Below the pieces are notes generated by a model. That model was not told where the DNA came from. It did no database searches and saw nothing but the letters and a program-made list of their open reading frames with translations. Shown here piece by piece: positions 9,927 to 20,819 of a stretch of 64,000 nt of DNA; within the stretch, counting starts at the first letter, position 1; every line of letters starts with the position of its first letter. Position numbers and translations under genes: made by a program. Source of the stretch: an uncultured Akkermansia sp. (GTDB lineage: Bacteria > Verrucomicrobiota > Verrucomicrobiia > Verrucomicrobiales > Akkermansiaceae); assembly GCA_947589345.1 (NCBI GenBank), contig CANQAC010000003.1:22420-86419 (forward strand), given 5' to 3'.

Positions 9927-11024
9927 TTACCGCTCGAGCGCTGCCTGAAGTACCCGCAAACAACGATCGTTTTGCTCGGGTGTTCCAATGGTAATGCGCA
10001 CGTACTCATGCAATCCATAACCATCCATGGGGCGTAGGATAACTCCGCGCTTCAAGCACTCGTGGAAGATTCGTTGTCCATTCCCTACATTGACCAACAC
10101 AAAGTTTCCCTGACTCGGCACAAATGGTACTCCCCATGTCTGAAAAGCTTCCTCATAGCGGCGCATCTCGGCACGTACCAAGGATACAGAGTTCAGCACA
10201 TGCTGCTCATCATCCAGAGCAGCCAGAGCAGCTGTCTGTGCAAGATTGCTCATGTTAAACGGTGAGCGAACTTTGTGCAGCATTCCGGCGATCTCGGACG
10301 TGGTGATTGCAAACCCAGCGCGCACGCCTGCCAGCCCATAGGCCTTTGAAAAAGTACGCAACACCACCACATTTTTTCCGGCGCGTACGTAGCGCAAGGT
10401 GTCCGGCTGAGGGTCAGCAAAGTGGATGTAGGCCTCATCGAAAGCGACCATGACATGTTCCGGCACTTCTGCCATGAAATCATCCAACTCACCTTGCTGC
10501 ACCATCGTGCCGACAGGATTGGTGGGGTTGGTAACGAACACGACGCGTGTGCGAGGGGTAATGGCGCGCAGCATTGCCTGCAGGTCATGTGTCCAATCCG
10601 GCTTATTTTCCACCTCCACGAACTCAGCGCCAAAAAGCTTGCACATCAGCGGATACATGGTGAAACTATAGCGCGCAGCTACAAGTTCTGCTCCCGGCCC
10701 GAGACAAGTATGACACACGAGTTCAATGAGTTCACTGCTCCCGCTGCCCACCACTGTCTGCTCAAAATCCACCCCGAAGATCTGGGCAATTTTCGTACGA
10801 AGCTCATATGAAGCCCCATCTGGATAAAGGTTTACATCCTGAGCAGCCAGCTGCATCGCCTGCACGGCACGCGGCGAGGCCCCCAATGGGTTCTCATTGG
10901 AGGCCAGCTTCACAATATCCTCCGGTTTCATGTGAAGTTCACGAGCTGTTTCAGAGATTGGCTTACCAGGCTTATATGCCTGTATCTCCTGCACATAGTT
11001 GTGTACGTACGGTAATATGCTCAT
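9927..11024 (-). CDS. hisC: Histidinol-phosphate aminotransferase
   Basis: KLASNENPLGASPRAVQAM; NPTNPVGT; TFSKAYGLAGVRAGFAI. ATG at 11024 (MSILPYVHNYVQ). Confidence 0.93.
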   Translation of the reverse strand: MSILPYVHNYVQEIQAYKPGKPISETARELHMKPEDIVKLASNENPLGASPRAVQAMQLAAQDVNLYPDGASYELRTKIAQIFGVDFEQTVVGSGSSELIELVCHTCLGPGAELVAARYSFTMYPLMCKLFGAEFVEVENKPDWTHDLQAMLRAITPRTRVVFVTNPTNPVGTMVQQGELDDFMAEVPEHVMVAFDEAYIHFADPQPDTLRYVRAGKNVVVLRTFSKAYGLAGVRAGFAITTSEIAGMLHKVRSPFNMSNLAQTAALAALDDEQHVLNSVSLVRAEMRRYEEAFQTWGVPFVPSQGNFVLVNVGNGQRIFHECLKRGVILRPMDGYGLHEYVRITIGTPEQNDRCLRVLQAALER

Positions 11025-11098
11025 GGTCGCGATTATACAATCCGCGCGAGTATAATACAAGCCTTGATTCCATGACCCTTTCCGTGTAGAATGAGAGC

Positions 11099-12112
11099 AT
11101 GACGGTACAAGTGCGGAACAATAGTCTCTTCGCCATGGCAATCGCCGTTGGTCTGGTCTTTATCACGGTCATCTGCTGGTTGCACTCCGCTGCCATCTCC
11201 CGCGATTTCCTCGATACGCTGACCTCACCGGAGGAAACGCCCGGCAGCCACTTTGAACTGAATTTTGATTACAATCTTGGCGACCCATCCCCTTACACTC
11301 GCTTGCTTGGCGCAGAGCATTACGACCCCTACCTGCGTATCCCCGGTGATGCTCCGGTTCATGTGCGCATCTACACCCACCGCGGGAAGCTGTGTGCTCA
11401 TCTGGCGTTACCGGATGGCGCCGAGCTGCCGGAAGGAATACGTGTGATTGGACGTGTGCAGCAAACCAGTATGATATATCGTCGGCATCCGGACGGGCTG
11501 CGTCACCCGCTGAGACTTCTTTTGTTGACCTTTGAGTTATGGGGCAAGGAATCTCCCAGGCCCTTGGCCGTAATACTGCAGACGATAGAACTGGACATCA
11601 TGGCGCACACGGCGGACTACGTACCATGCCTCACGTTGCCGGATGCGTACGCCGGCCGCCCCTGCAAAGATATTAACATGCCACACCGTGGAGAACTGCC
11701 TTCCAAGATTGATGCTCCGCCAGTACCTGCAGCTATTCTGCGCATGGTCTACGCTTTGGCTTCTGTGGAGGATCAAACTCACGCCGATTTGGTCGCCTCA
11801 GCCCTGCGCGAGTACGCCGACATCGTCATCCGGCACGAACCCTTTCCCTTGCGCCCATGGCCGGATAACTGGGGCGAGATCAAAGGATATGTCCGCGATG
11901 CCTCTCGGCTCATCACTCCGACACTTACTTATCTGCAGGAACACGAATGCTTCCACTCCTCTAACCTCAGTTCCTTTATCAATGGACCAGTGTTCGAGGC
12001 AATCTTTGGCACCCGATTTGAGGATACCTCGAGTGATCGTGTGCAGCGGCAACCCATCCCGATGTACCGCAGACCTAACCTGCCTTGTGATACCTGCGAA
12101 CTTCAGAACTGA
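11099..12112 (+). CDS. Hypothetical membrane-anchored/secreted protein
   Basis: N-terminal hydrophobic segment MAIAVGLVFITVICWLHSAAI; no family recognised; TAGAAT -10-like just upstream. Confidence 0.6.
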   Translation: MTVQVRNNSLFAMAIAVGLVFITVICWLHSAAISRDFLDTLTSPEETPGSHFELNFDYNLGDPSPYTRLLGAEHYDPYLRIPGDAPVHVRIYTHRGKLCAHLALPDGAELPEGIRVIGRVQQTSMIYRRHPDGLRHPLRLLLLTFELWGKESPRPLAVILQTIELDIMAHTADYVPCLTLPDAYAGRPCKDINMPHRGELPSKIDAPPVPAAILRMVYALASVEDQTHADLVASALREYADIVIRHEPFPLRPWPDNWGEIKGYVRDASRLITPTLTYLQEHECFHSSNLSSFINGPVFEAIFGTRFEDTSSDRVQRQPIPMYRRPNLPCDTCELQN

Positions 12113-13389
12113 GGAATTTTTCGCAAGGGCGGCACGCTATTCTGCCCGGGTGATCCATGGCTATCAAGGCTTCCCTCAGGGGCGGCTGCTCGTTGCTTCA
12201 AGGGCGATGCCGCGCTCTCTTGCGCGCCTTTCTGCCAAGTATTGAGGGCCGACTGGAGTTGCATATCCGGATACCCACTGTAGAGTACTTGCGAGTGCTC
12301 GTTGACAAGCACTGCATGAGGCAGCTGACTCACGCGATATGCCCGACCGGCCGTACCCTGTTCATCATCCATATAGCACACTTTTATCCCGTTCTCCCGG
12401 AGAAGTTTCTCAAGCTCCTCGCGAGTTCGATGTACCACCACCGGGCATAACACTAACTGGGGATATTGCGCTATCAGTGCGGCCTGCTTGCGCATGATGG
12501 AAAAACCGACATCTTCCTCCGGATCCCAAAAAAATATCAGGTTGGCCTTGCCCACTACAGGAAACAAACTATCCGTCCCATGCGCATCCACCACCTTGAT
12601 GCGTGGAGGTATAGCTCCTTCATCCAGCTTGCTAATGCGATAAATAAGTTCCTGGGCAGCATCAGTGAGACTTACGTCGCCAAACTGAGCATCTTGCGGC
12701 GATAATATGAGAGCCTGTCGAATCAGGTAAATGCGCTTAGCGCGCGCATGAGCACGGCCTCCTACTTCGCCGGCCAACGTAGGATTGGCTAGCATCACGC
12801 TCATAGCCAAGGCTGCCGCCCCACGAGCGGCGGGATGACTGTTACGTTCATAAATCTTCTGCAAAACTTCGTAGACATCTGCGCCGCTGTTTTGTGCCAG
12901 CTTCGCACAAACCTCTCCAATGAGAGGTGATCCGAAATGACGATAACGCACCGAATTCAACAGAGCCTGCGCCCCAACCGCCAGCTTCTGCGGATCTTTT
13001 TCGTAAAGCTTCGCCAGACTCTCCGGGTGATTCAAGAACCACACCACAGCGGGAGCCGCCCACGGCTCATCCATCTCATACGTCTTAATCTTTTTCTGAG
13101 ACCGATTATCGACCTTCCCACGACCTCCTCCGGCAGTATCCGGAACGTCCCGAGTGCCGGTGAGACCGCGGATCGATTTCCATAAAGCTTCGGCCACTTC
13201 CCCCGTGGATGGCGGGAGAATCGCATCCCGCTGCTCCGGGGTAGTGGCCACACTCAGGGCAGCGTGATATTCCGCCTCCTGCTGTTCCCAGAGTTCCAAC
13301 GCCTGCTTCATCTGCTGCTCATTGGCACGGCTGAGAGGCAACAAAAATGCTGCCGACAAGGCTGCCCACGCTGTGTATCGCATCTTCAT
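12103..13389 (-). CDS. Secreted protein with C-terminal thioredoxin/TlpA-like region
   Basis: Signal peptide MKMRYTAWAALSAAFLLPLSRA; C-terminus ANLIFFWDPEED...SQLPHAVLVNEHSQVLYSGYP resembles a TlpA-like fold lacking the CxxC. Confidence 0.5.
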   Translation of the reverse strand: MKMRYTAWAALSAAFLLPLSRANEQQMKQALELWEQQEAEYHAALSVATTPEQRDAILPPSTGEVAEALWKSIRGLTGTRDVPDTAGGGRGKVDNRSQKKIKTYEMDEPWAAPAVVWFLNHPESLAKLYEKDPQKLAVGAQALLNSVRYRHFGSPLIGEVCAKLAQNSGADVYEVLQKIYERNSHPAARGAAALAMSVMLANPTLAGEVGGRAHARAKRIYLIRQALILSPQDAQFGDVSLTDAAQELIYRISKLDEGAIPPRIKVVDAHGTDSLFPVVGKANLIFFWDPEEDVGFSIMRKQAALIAQYPQLVLCPVVVHRTREELEKLLRENGIKVCYMDDEQGTAGRAYRVSQLPHAVLVNEHSQVLYSGYPDMQLQSALNTWQKGAQESAASPLKQRAAAPEGSLDSHGSPGQNSVPPLRKIPQF

Positions 13390-13470
13390 GCCTCCATTAT
13401 AGGACCGCACGTCTCATTCATCAAGTGCTAAAAGAAAACCCAAGTAGTAGCATTGGGGAAAATGCGGTTG

Positions 13471-14982
13471 TTATTCGGGGAGATAATCCAGAACTTCCTG
13501 CCAGCTCAAAATGCGCACGCACAGGAACACCAGGTGAATCGTATGCCACCAATTATTTTCATACGATGAGATGATTTTGTAGGGTATTTTGTTCCCCTCT
13601 GAGTTGGTGAAAAGGGCTGTGGAACGATCCACCTCATCCCTCGGCACGTTCCATTGGCGGTCAAAGGTCTCAATGCTGATAAAGCCTTTCCCTTTCACGG
13701 GCGACGAGTTGTCCCACGTGGTGAGCTGTCCGCTGAGTTCCGCGCGCAGCAAGACACGAAGGGTTGGAGGCAAGCAATGGAACCTTTCCTTGGCAACCAG
13801 ACGCGCCATCTGTTGAATCGGTTCTTTGAAACGCTCCAAGATGAACTCGTGAGGCAGATTGCTCAGGGCTCCGGGGGCTTGAGGCTTCGCCACCATTTTC
13901 TCCCCATCGGGTAAGATAATCGGAGAACCATCGGCTAAGCAGAAGTAGCCTTTGATATTGGTAATTTTCCTTCCGTCGGGCAGCATGATAGTAGAGCCGG
14001 GATTCAGGTACTGGTTGCTGTTATATGGAGAAGAGCGGTAATCGACATCATGAAAATACAGGCCCATGGCAGCGGCCAAGCGTACATTTCTCTCATCCTC
14101 AGAAAGAGCGTTGAGCATGTCTGCCACCGCACTCATCTGTTCCTTCTCGGCGTCTGCCAACCGCTCCTTGTACGCCTTATACTGCTCGCGTATCGCCTCT
14201 ACTTCCTCCGGAAAGAGCGCAAGGATATCTTTAGCGCCGATGAGATTCTCGCAACGTTCAACAATCTGACGCCATCGTGTATAACGCACTCTTTGCACCG
14301 GATCCTCATAGATGTCCTTGATCTTTCTTTCCTTTCCGTCAGGTCCCGTGTACAAGGCCCTATCGGTGTCTCCGTGCCAGATATACTTGATTCCACAATC
14401 CATGGTCGCCTCGGTGCGGTATCCTTTCCACGCGTCGCTACCGTCCTGATGGTAGATTTTCTTGTCGAAGGTAGCTAGTAACGCCCAGCGATGTTCATCC
14501 GGCATGTTCTTCAGCAAGTATTTTGCCGTGTTGCGCACAACAGTTTCAACGTCTTTCCTGAAAAAGCCGAGCGCAGCGTCTTTTTTGAAAAATTTCACCT
14601 CCTCGTAGATCTCGCCCCAAAACTTTGATTTATCTACCTCGCTGTAATTCATAGGACGCTGCCCACGGCCCGCAAAAAAAGCCTTCCCCTGATAATGGCA
14701 CGTCCCCGGGGCGCCCTGATAAATGAACATCGACTGTGAACCGTCTTTGCAAAACATGAGACCCAGCTGCTCGGCAAGAAAGCATTCGCGAGTGATGGGA
14801 GGCAGTTGACGCACCTTTTTTACCGTTTCCATGAGTTCCTTACGCTTTACACCCTTGATGTCAGATACATCCACCGGTTTGTAGGCGGCGTAAACACAAT
14901 CTGGGAATACAGTGAGCAGCGCTATAGTGATCTCAATCGCTATTCTTATCCAAAGACACTTATTTTCAATCAATTTGAACAT
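13471..14982 (-). CDS. Hypothetical secreted protein
   Basis: N-terminal hydrophobic segment; long ORF; no family recognised. Confidence 0.55.
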   Translation of the reverse strand: MFKLIENKCLWIRIAIEITIALLTVFPDCVYAAYKPVDVSDIKGVKRKELMETVKKVRQLPPITRECFLAEQLGLMFCKDGSQSMFIYQGAPGTCHYQGKAFFAGRGQRPMNYSEVDKSKFWGEIYEEVKFFKKDAALGFFRKDVETVVRNTAKYLLKNMPDEHRWALLATFDKKIYHQDGSDAWKGYRTEATMDCGIKYIWHGDTDRALYTGPDGKERKIKDIYEDPVQRVRYTRWRQIVERCENLIGAKDILALFPEEVEAIREQYKAYKERLADAEKEQMSAVADMLNALSEDERNVRLAAAMGLYFHDVDYRSSPYNSNQYLNPGSTIMLPDGRKITNIKGYFCLADGSPIILPDGEKMVAKPQAPGALSNLPHEFILERFKEPIQQMARLVAKERFHCLPPTLRVLLRAELSGQLTTWDNSSPVKGKGFISIETFDRQWNVPRDEVDRSTALFTNSEGNKIPYKIISSYENNWWHTIHLVFLCVRILSWQEVLDYLPE

Positions 14983-15469
14983 ATCAACACCGTTAATATG
15001 AGACAACTCAACCTCACCAAGTCGCAAATCCTTGGCTCAATTCCTGTGTGCGCCTTCCAGCGCCGTTGCGTTTGCGTCCGACCTGTAGCGAAAAACCCCT
15101 CATTTTATGAAACATGTATATCTCTTTTGAGAAGCAATGTCAAATAAATAATTGTTGCCATTGAGCATTTTTCAGCAAACTAGCATCGGGTGGAACTTCA
15201 AATTCTGCAAAAAGAAAAAGATCAATGGGGAGGTTTTAGGAGATGTCTGTGGAAAATGTAGAGACAGATGCCGTACAGTGCATTGCTTCTGAGAGGAGAT
15301 GTGCAAACCACCCCACGCAATGCGTAAGATGCTGGATGCGTCGCGTTCACGCTTTTGAATCCTCACGGGATGCGCACTGTTTTTCAGAACACAAACAGAC
15401 AACGGCAAATGCGTTTGCACTGGGGCTTCCTCTTGCCAAATGCGAGGAGCTGTGATAGGATGGAACTCA

Positions 15470-16570
15470 ATGAGGAGATGGATGACACGCATCTTGCTGG
15501 TACTGCTGCTTGTGGCGTTGACGGCAGGCGTTTTTTTGTGGGTCAAAGTCAATCGGAAAACGGAGCAGCTTCTCCAACCCGTCAATCCTGTTTACCAAGG
15601 CTACTCAGATCTGCCTGACAAAACTCAGGGCGTGCAGCTTGATCCTTTCTCCTTGACCGGGCGGGATGGTCATCGCATCCAAGCCTGTCTGGTACGCGCT
15701 TCATCCGGAAAAGATATCACTCCCCGCCAGCAGACCCTGTTGGAGCGTTTACAAAATCACATACCCGACCGCCTGCGTCAGATCGACTTCGTCCTCATCT
15801 GCGTGGATTGGGATCACGGCATCCGCTCCGCTCTTCCCTTGGCTGAGCAATTCGCTGCCGCCGGCATCACTTGCGTGCTCTGGGAACCCCGAGGCAGCAT
15901 GTCTTCCCGTCCTTACTGCACCCACGGCGTACTCGAGAGCCAAGATGTTCCCCTCATCATCAACGCACTTGAGGAGCAAGCCGGTCGCAAGGATCTGATG
16001 ATTCTGGGAGTCGGTCAACGTTTCGGTGCAGAACTCATGCTGCATGCCGCCGTCAGTGATCCCCGACTTCGCGCCGTGGCAGCTATTGACACCCGCGCCT
16101 CTTTGAGCAACCGGATCAAACGCAGTGGTACTTCACTGCTCATCCGCGAGCTGGTCGGGTGGCGTATGAAGGCTCTCACTGGTCTTGAACCCTTTGATAT
16201 AGCGGCTGTACAGAGTATTTTTCGCCTGCCGCGCCAAGTACCGATTCTGCTTGCATTCTCAAGCGAAGATGATCCGGATAGTCTGCCGGAAGATTCTATC
16301 GCTCTCTACACCCAACTTCACCCGGAACAGCGTTGCCTCATCACTTTACGCACACAGAAAGACGCCGCTGATGCGGTCACGCGCGATGTCGTGTACACCC
16401 AGAAAGGAGAAACCCGCGAGGTACAACAACACGCCGAAGCGCTTTTGCTGCGAGATGCAGACGATATCCCCGTGCAAATCTTACGCTGGATGAATGAGAA
16501 GCTGCCGACATTGCAGGAACTGCCCCCCGACGAGTTGGGAGACCAATCCCTATTAACGCCCAAGTCATGA
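15470..16570 (+). CDS. Alpha/beta-hydrolase-like membrane-anchored protein
   Basis: N-terminal TM; ILGVGQRFGAELMLHAAVSDPRLRAVAAI resembles a GxGxGG-type nucleophile-elbow region; TTGCCA-17-TAGGAT upstream. Confidence 0.55.
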   Translation: MRRWMTRILLVLLLVALTAGVFLWVKVNRKTEQLLQPVNPVYQGYSDLPDKTQGVQLDPFSLTGRDGHRIQACLVRASSGKDITPRQQTLLERLQNHIPDRLRQIDFVLICVDWDHGIRSALPLAEQFAAAGITCVLWEPRGSMSSRPYCTHGVLESQDVPLIINALEEQAGRKDLMILGVGQRFGAELMLHAAVSDPRLRAVAAIDTRASLSNRIKRSGTSLLIRELVGWRMKALTGLEPFDIAAVQSIFRLPRQVPILLAFSSEDDPDSLPEDSIALYTQLHPEQRCLITLRTQKDAADAVTRDVVYTQKGETREVQQHAEALLLRDADDIPVQILRWMNEKLPTLQELPPDELGDQSLLTPKS

Positions 16571-17661
16571 GTACTGCCGCGCCCAGTTCTGCTGATACTC
16601 ACCGGCGCCAAAACCGCTTACGGCGTGGATTTGAGCTCACTGGACAGCGACACATGCTTCCCCTGCTCATCGTAGCCGCCGTTGTAGCCGCCATTATTCA
16701 TCTGATGGCGTTCCGAGCTGCCCCCTGGCTGTTACGACTGTGGCGCCAAGACATCATTCTCTCGAAAACAGAACGTGTGACCGACGATTTGGTCGCCCGA
16801 GTGGTGGTACGAGACACCACAACCGAACTACAGGAAGCCGCCGTGCCATTGCCGACCGAGGATTCCCTTCCCCCTGAGCAATTAGAGCAGGAGCCCCAGG
16901 AAATCGACCTTCTTGACATGGATATCAAAGAGCTGGTGATGGCTCCCGGAGAAACAAATATACCCCTGCCCGCCCCGGAGCAGACCAGTGAACCGGAAAC
17001 TCAGCAAGCCCAAATGATGCCCGATGCCCCCGCGTTGGCAAACTTTGCTCCGGATATGGATACGAGCTTGTCAGCTCTGCTCCCGGAGCCAACGCCCATC
17101 AACGCTAATTCTGTCATTGTCAATGCTTCTGCCCAGCTTCAAGAGCTGGAGAATGCCGAGGGTTTGATTGAAAAAGAATTGCGCAAACAAGCCGCACGCG
17201 GCAACAACGCCCTGCCCTCCGACACTCGCAGCCTTGCCCAACTCATGGGCATTGCCAATCCCGGCGCTTCATCCGGCGTAGCCCGTCTCGGAGCGGATCT
17301 TCTCTTCGCCTTCAACGAAAGTCGGCTTAAAAATTCCGCCCGTATCTCATTACTGCAGCTCGCTGCTCTTATCCACAAAAATCCATCCACGACCTTCATT
17401 ATCGAAGGGCATACTGACGGCATTGGTGGGGATGAATATAACGCTCAACTCTCCCTGCGCCGCGCACAAGCGGTCGTTGAGTGGCTCGCGGGCAATGGCG
17501 TACCCACCGCGCGGGTCTATACGCGTGCCTGCGGATCCACTCGCCCCCTGGTCCCTACCGATCTGCCGCGTGATGAACAGGCCCTCAACCGTCGCGTGGA
17601 AATCCACATGCGCAAGCCGGGCGAATTGATGCCGGATGGATGCGTGCCTGCAAAAAAATGA
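16567..17661 (+). CDS. OmpA-family peptidoglycan-binding protein
   Basis: C-terminal FIIEGHTDGIGGDEYNAQLSLRRAQAVVEWLAGNGVPTARVYTRACGSTRP...NRRVEIHM OmpA domain; N-terminal TM. Confidence 0.93.
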   Translation: MSTAAPSSADTHRRQNRLRRGFELTGQRHMLPLLIVAAVVAAIIHLMAFRAAPWLLRLWRQDIILSKTERVTDDLVARVVVRDTTTELQEAAVPLPTEDSLPPEQLEQEPQEIDLLDMDIKELVMAPGETNIPLPAPEQTSEPETQQAQMMPDAPALANFAPDMDTSLSALLPEPTPINANSVIVNASAQLQELENAEGLIEKELRKQAARGNNALPSDTRSLAQLMGIANPGASSGVARLGADLLFAFNESRLKNSARISLLQLAALIHKNPSTTFIIEGHTDGIGGDEYNAQLSLRRAQAVVEWLAGNGVPTARVYTRACGSTRPLVPTDLPRDEQALNRRVEIHMRKPGELMPDGCVPAKK

Positions 17662-18539
17662 ACATAGTGGCGCCATCACTCATCCTCCGGTCCGCAGAGG
17701 AGGGGGATATTCCCCTGCCGGGTCGTACCACCCCGATCATCGGTTCCCGGTCCTTTCTCATCTCACTGGATTACGACGGCACCCTGCGTCGCAAAGGCAT
17801 GCAACCAAAAGATATGGATGCAAAAAGTTTCCAATTGCTCAAGCAGTTGCGCCATCAGGGGATTCGCTGGGGCATCAATACCGGGCGCTGCCTGGCTGAC
17901 ATGGCCGAAGTCCTCGCATCGCTCCCCCTGCAACCGGATTTTCTATGCACCTGTGAGCGCTACATTTACTTGTCCGATGGAAACGGCGTGCTGCAACCGC
18001 TCGCGGAACACAATGCCCGATGCCATGCAGCCAATACACACCTGCGTAACACGGTGCTGCCCGCGTGGAATGCGGCTCTGAATTCCCTGCGCCGCGAACT
18101 GCCCCATGCACAGTGGGAAATTGCCGCCACCGACCCCCTCTCCATTGTCGCCCAGGATAGCGAAACCATGGACCTGCTCATGCCTTCCATTCTCGAGCTT
18201 GCCTCCTCCCTGCCTGACGTCACCGCGCAGCGCGCCGGCAAATACCTGCGTCTCTCCGATGCTCACTTCAACAAGGGCGTAGCCTTGCAAGCCGTGCTGA
18301 ACGCCTGGCATATTCCCGAACATCACCTCTTCCTCATGGGGGATGGACACAACGACCTTGACGCCTTCCGCCTGTTTCCTCACGCTTTCTGTGCAACGCC
18401 GGCGGATGCTCATGTTGACGTCCTGCGATGGATATCGCAACGAGGCGGCTACATCTTCCCTGATGTGCCTTCAGCGCTCCTCGCGTGGGAGAGCTCCCTC
18501 GTCGCCGGAGATTCACTTCCAGGCCCGAGACAAGCGTAG
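17658..18539 (+). CDS. HAD-superfamily (Cof-like) hydrolase
   Basis: LISLDYDGTLRRKG motif I; MGDGHNDLDAFRLFPHAFC motif IV. Confidence 0.85.
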   Translation: MNIVAPSLILRSAEEGDIPLPGRTTPIIGSRSFLISLDYDGTLRRKGMQPKDMDAKSFQLLKQLRHQGIRWGINTGRCLADMAEVLASLPLQPDFLCTCERYIYLSDGNGVLQPLAEHNARCHAANTHLRNTVLPAWNAALNSLRRELPHAQWEIAATDPLSIVAQDSETMDLLMPSILELASSLPDVTAQRAGKYLRLSDAHFNKGVALQAVLNAWHIPEHHLFLMGDGHNDLDAFRLFPHAFCATPADAHVDVLRWISQRGGYIFPDVPSALLAWESSLVAGDSLPGPRQA

Positions 18540-18862
18540 GAGAGGTTTCGCTATCTTCCGTGGAGGGAGATACCATAATGGAACCTCCTGCGCTTCCTCA
18601 CTCGGAACGCCGAAAGGCATGCAGAATCAGTCCGGACCTCGCTGCCGGAAAGGTCATGAACTCCCCATCCCCATTTGCCCATCCTTTGGAAATGAGTTCC
18701 TCAACACGTACAATCAACACCTCGCCAATCGAAAGTCAGTCGCCGTGATCGGGAATCGCCTCTTCTGCCGCACCCGCTCCATGCTCGGGAGTGAATTGCT
18801 CTTGACGCGTGCTTGAATTAGGATAGAATGAGGACGCGGTGCAGCAAACCGCTTCCCGAATC

Positions 18863-19687
18863 ATGGCAGCAAAGTTCCTACTCGTCATCCCGGCACGCTA
18901 CGCATCCACCCGCTTGCCAGGAAAGCCACTCGTTAAAATCGCCGGCATTGAAATGATCCGCCGCGTCGCGGATATAGCGGCTTGTATCTGCCGACATAAC
19001 GAAACGTGTAATTACGTGGTCGCGACGGATGACCAGCGCATCCAGACCTTCTGCCAGAGCGCCGAAATACCGGTCATGATGACGGCTGAAAGCTGCCGCA
19101 GCGGCACAGAACGCTGCCGGGACGTTGTGCAACACCACCCCTCTCGCCCCGACTTTGTGGTCAACCTGCAAGGAGATAATCCCCTCTGCCCCCCATGGGT
19201 TATTCAGCAACTGCTGGATGCCTGTCAGGCTGAGCAAGCTGATGTGTACACACCATGCATTCGCCTCAATTGGGAGGAGTACGATCGTTTGGTGGAATCA
19301 AAGCGTAGCACACCATTCAGCGGCACCACCGTGCTTGTAGATCATGCAGGCTATGCCATGGCCTTTTCAAAAAATATCATTCCCGCCGTTCGCAAACCGG
19401 CTAAAGCCCGCGAACTCTGCCCGCTCAGCCCGGTGCGCCGTCATGTCGGTCTTTATGCTTACACAACTGACGCTTTGCAGACCTATTTTTCCCTGCCTGA
19501 ATCACCCTACGAACCCGGTTGCATTGAAGGACTGGAGCAAATGCGTTTTCTTTTTAATGGTCTGCGCATCAAAATGGTCGAAACAGACTACCGAGGGCGC
19601 AAATCAACCGCCGGCGTGGACTCACCTGAGGACGTCCAGCGCGTGGAAGCTATCTTGCGGGAATACGGGGAATTCGACCTTAGCTGA
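18863..19687 (+). CDS. kdsB: 3-deoxy-manno-octulosonate cytidylyltransferase
   Basis: FLLVIPARYASTRLPGKPLVKIAG; VVNLQGDNPL; TDYRGRKSTAGVDSPEDVQRVE. Confidence 0.88.
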   Translation: MAAKFLLVIPARYASTRLPGKPLVKIAGIEMIRRVADIAACICRHNETCNYVVATDDQRIQTFCQSAEIPVMMTAESCRSGTERCRDVVQHHPSRPDFVVNLQGDNPLCPPWVIQQLLDACQAEQADVYTPCIRLNWEEYDRLVESKRSTPFSGTTVLVDHAGYAMAFSKNIIPAVRKPAKARELCPLSPVRRHVGLYAYTTDALQTYFSLPESPYEPGCIEGLEQMRFLFNGLRIKMVETDYRGRKSTAGVDSPEDVQRVEAILREYGEFDLS

Positions 19688-19701
19688 TACTTCCTCCCGC
19701 C

Positions 19702-20415
19702 ATGCCTCGCGTGCCATCGAAGCTTCCGCAACATATCGCCATCATCATGGATGGAAATGGTCGCTGGGCGCGCCTGCACGACCTGCCCCGTTCCAAAGGC
19801 CACGAAAAAGGAGGGGAGGCCGTCCACCGGGTGATCCAAATGTGCCTGGAGCGAGGAATCCCTTGGCTTACTCTCTATGCCTTTTCTACGGAAAATTGGG
19901 GACGATCGGCAGCGGAAGTAAGGGGACTCATGAATATGCTCTACCGCTTTCTCAAGCAAAGCCGGTCCATCCTCACGGAAAAAGATGTGCGATTGCGTGC
20001 CATTGGTGAACTGGATATGCTTCCGGAGAAAAATCGTCGTCTGCTGCAGGAGTATACAGAAGGCTCGGCATCCCACAAAGCATTGAATCTCACCCTCGCT
20101 CTCTCCTATGGTTCCCGACAGGAGATTACATCCGCCGCACGCCGTCTCGCAGCCCGTGTGCAAGCTGGCGAACTGGAACCAAACGATATCACGCCGCAAC
20201 TACTCAGCGACTCGCTCTACACCGTCGGCATGCCCGACCCGGATCTGCTCATCCGCACTTCGGGTGAATTACGTCTCTCCAATTACCTCCTCTGGCAAGT
20301 GAGCTATGCTGAACTGTGGGTGACCGACGTGTTGTGGCCGGACTTCTCAGAAGCCGACTTTGACGAAGCTCTGGCAGACTACGCTGCGCGCCACAGGAGA
20401 TATGGCAAACACTAG
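19702..20415 (+). CDS. uppS: Isoprenyl transferase (undecaprenyl diphosphate synthase)
   Basis: LPQHIAIIMDGNGRWA; TLYAFSTENW; DPDLLIRTSGELRLSNYLLWQ. Confidence 0.97.
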   Translation: MPRVPSKLPQHIAIIMDGNGRWARLHDLPRSKGHEKGGEAVHRVIQMCLERGIPWLTLYAFSTENWGRSAAEVRGLMNMLYRFLKQSRSILTEKDVRLRAIGELDMLPEKNRRLLQEYTEGSASHKALNLTLALSYGSRQEITSAARRLAARVQAGELEPNDITPQLLSDSLYTVGMPDPDLLIRTSGELRLSNYLLWQVSYAELWVTDVLWPDFSEADFDEALADYAARHRRYGKH

Positions 20416-20801
20416 TTTTTGGGGGGCTGTGGAGTAGGGTGCGGGCGATTGACCGGTGCAGGCCGACGAATCACCGTTTCGCCTTCTTTAGCTTGGTTGG
20501 CTCGGTCACGAGCCGTTTGCTCAAAGTACTCAGGATCCATCATCCAAATATAGCGATTGTGCGCTTCTTCCTCCTCCTCCATCGCTTTGATGAGCCGGTG
20601 ACTCGCAGAGTCCTTCTGCTGACGCAAACTCTTCACCTCTAACCATGCCGGCAGCACCAGCATCGTCCCTAAAAATGTCTCAAGAGCCAAAAAAATTAGT
20701 CCACATATTCCGAGTACGTGCCAAATTCCCTGCGTTTGCTGCTCGCGCCGTAGCTCAATTTCCTCACGGGTGCGGCGTCTTCTGGTCGGTAACAGGGACA
20801 T
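20412..20801 (-). CDS. Small single-TM coiled-coil protein, FtsB/DivIC-like
   Basis: Single TM followed by charged coiled coil and E/Y-rich segment; no strong signature. Confidence 0.45.
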   Translation of the reverse strand: MSLLPTRRRRTREEIELRREQQTQGIWHVLGICGLIFLALETFLGTMLVLPAWLEVKSLRQQKDSASHRLIKAMEEEEEAHNRYIWMMDPEYFEQTARDRANQAKEGETVIRRPAPVNRPHPTPQPPKN

Positions 20802-20819
20802 CGTTTACTCAGAATATCG

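Noticed and set aside
18540-18838. ORFs covering the kdsB upstream gap (e.g. 18343..18816)
   Set aside because: Overlap the HAD gene out of frame, with no motif; the region ends in a TTGACG/TAGAAT-like promoter, consistent with non-coding.
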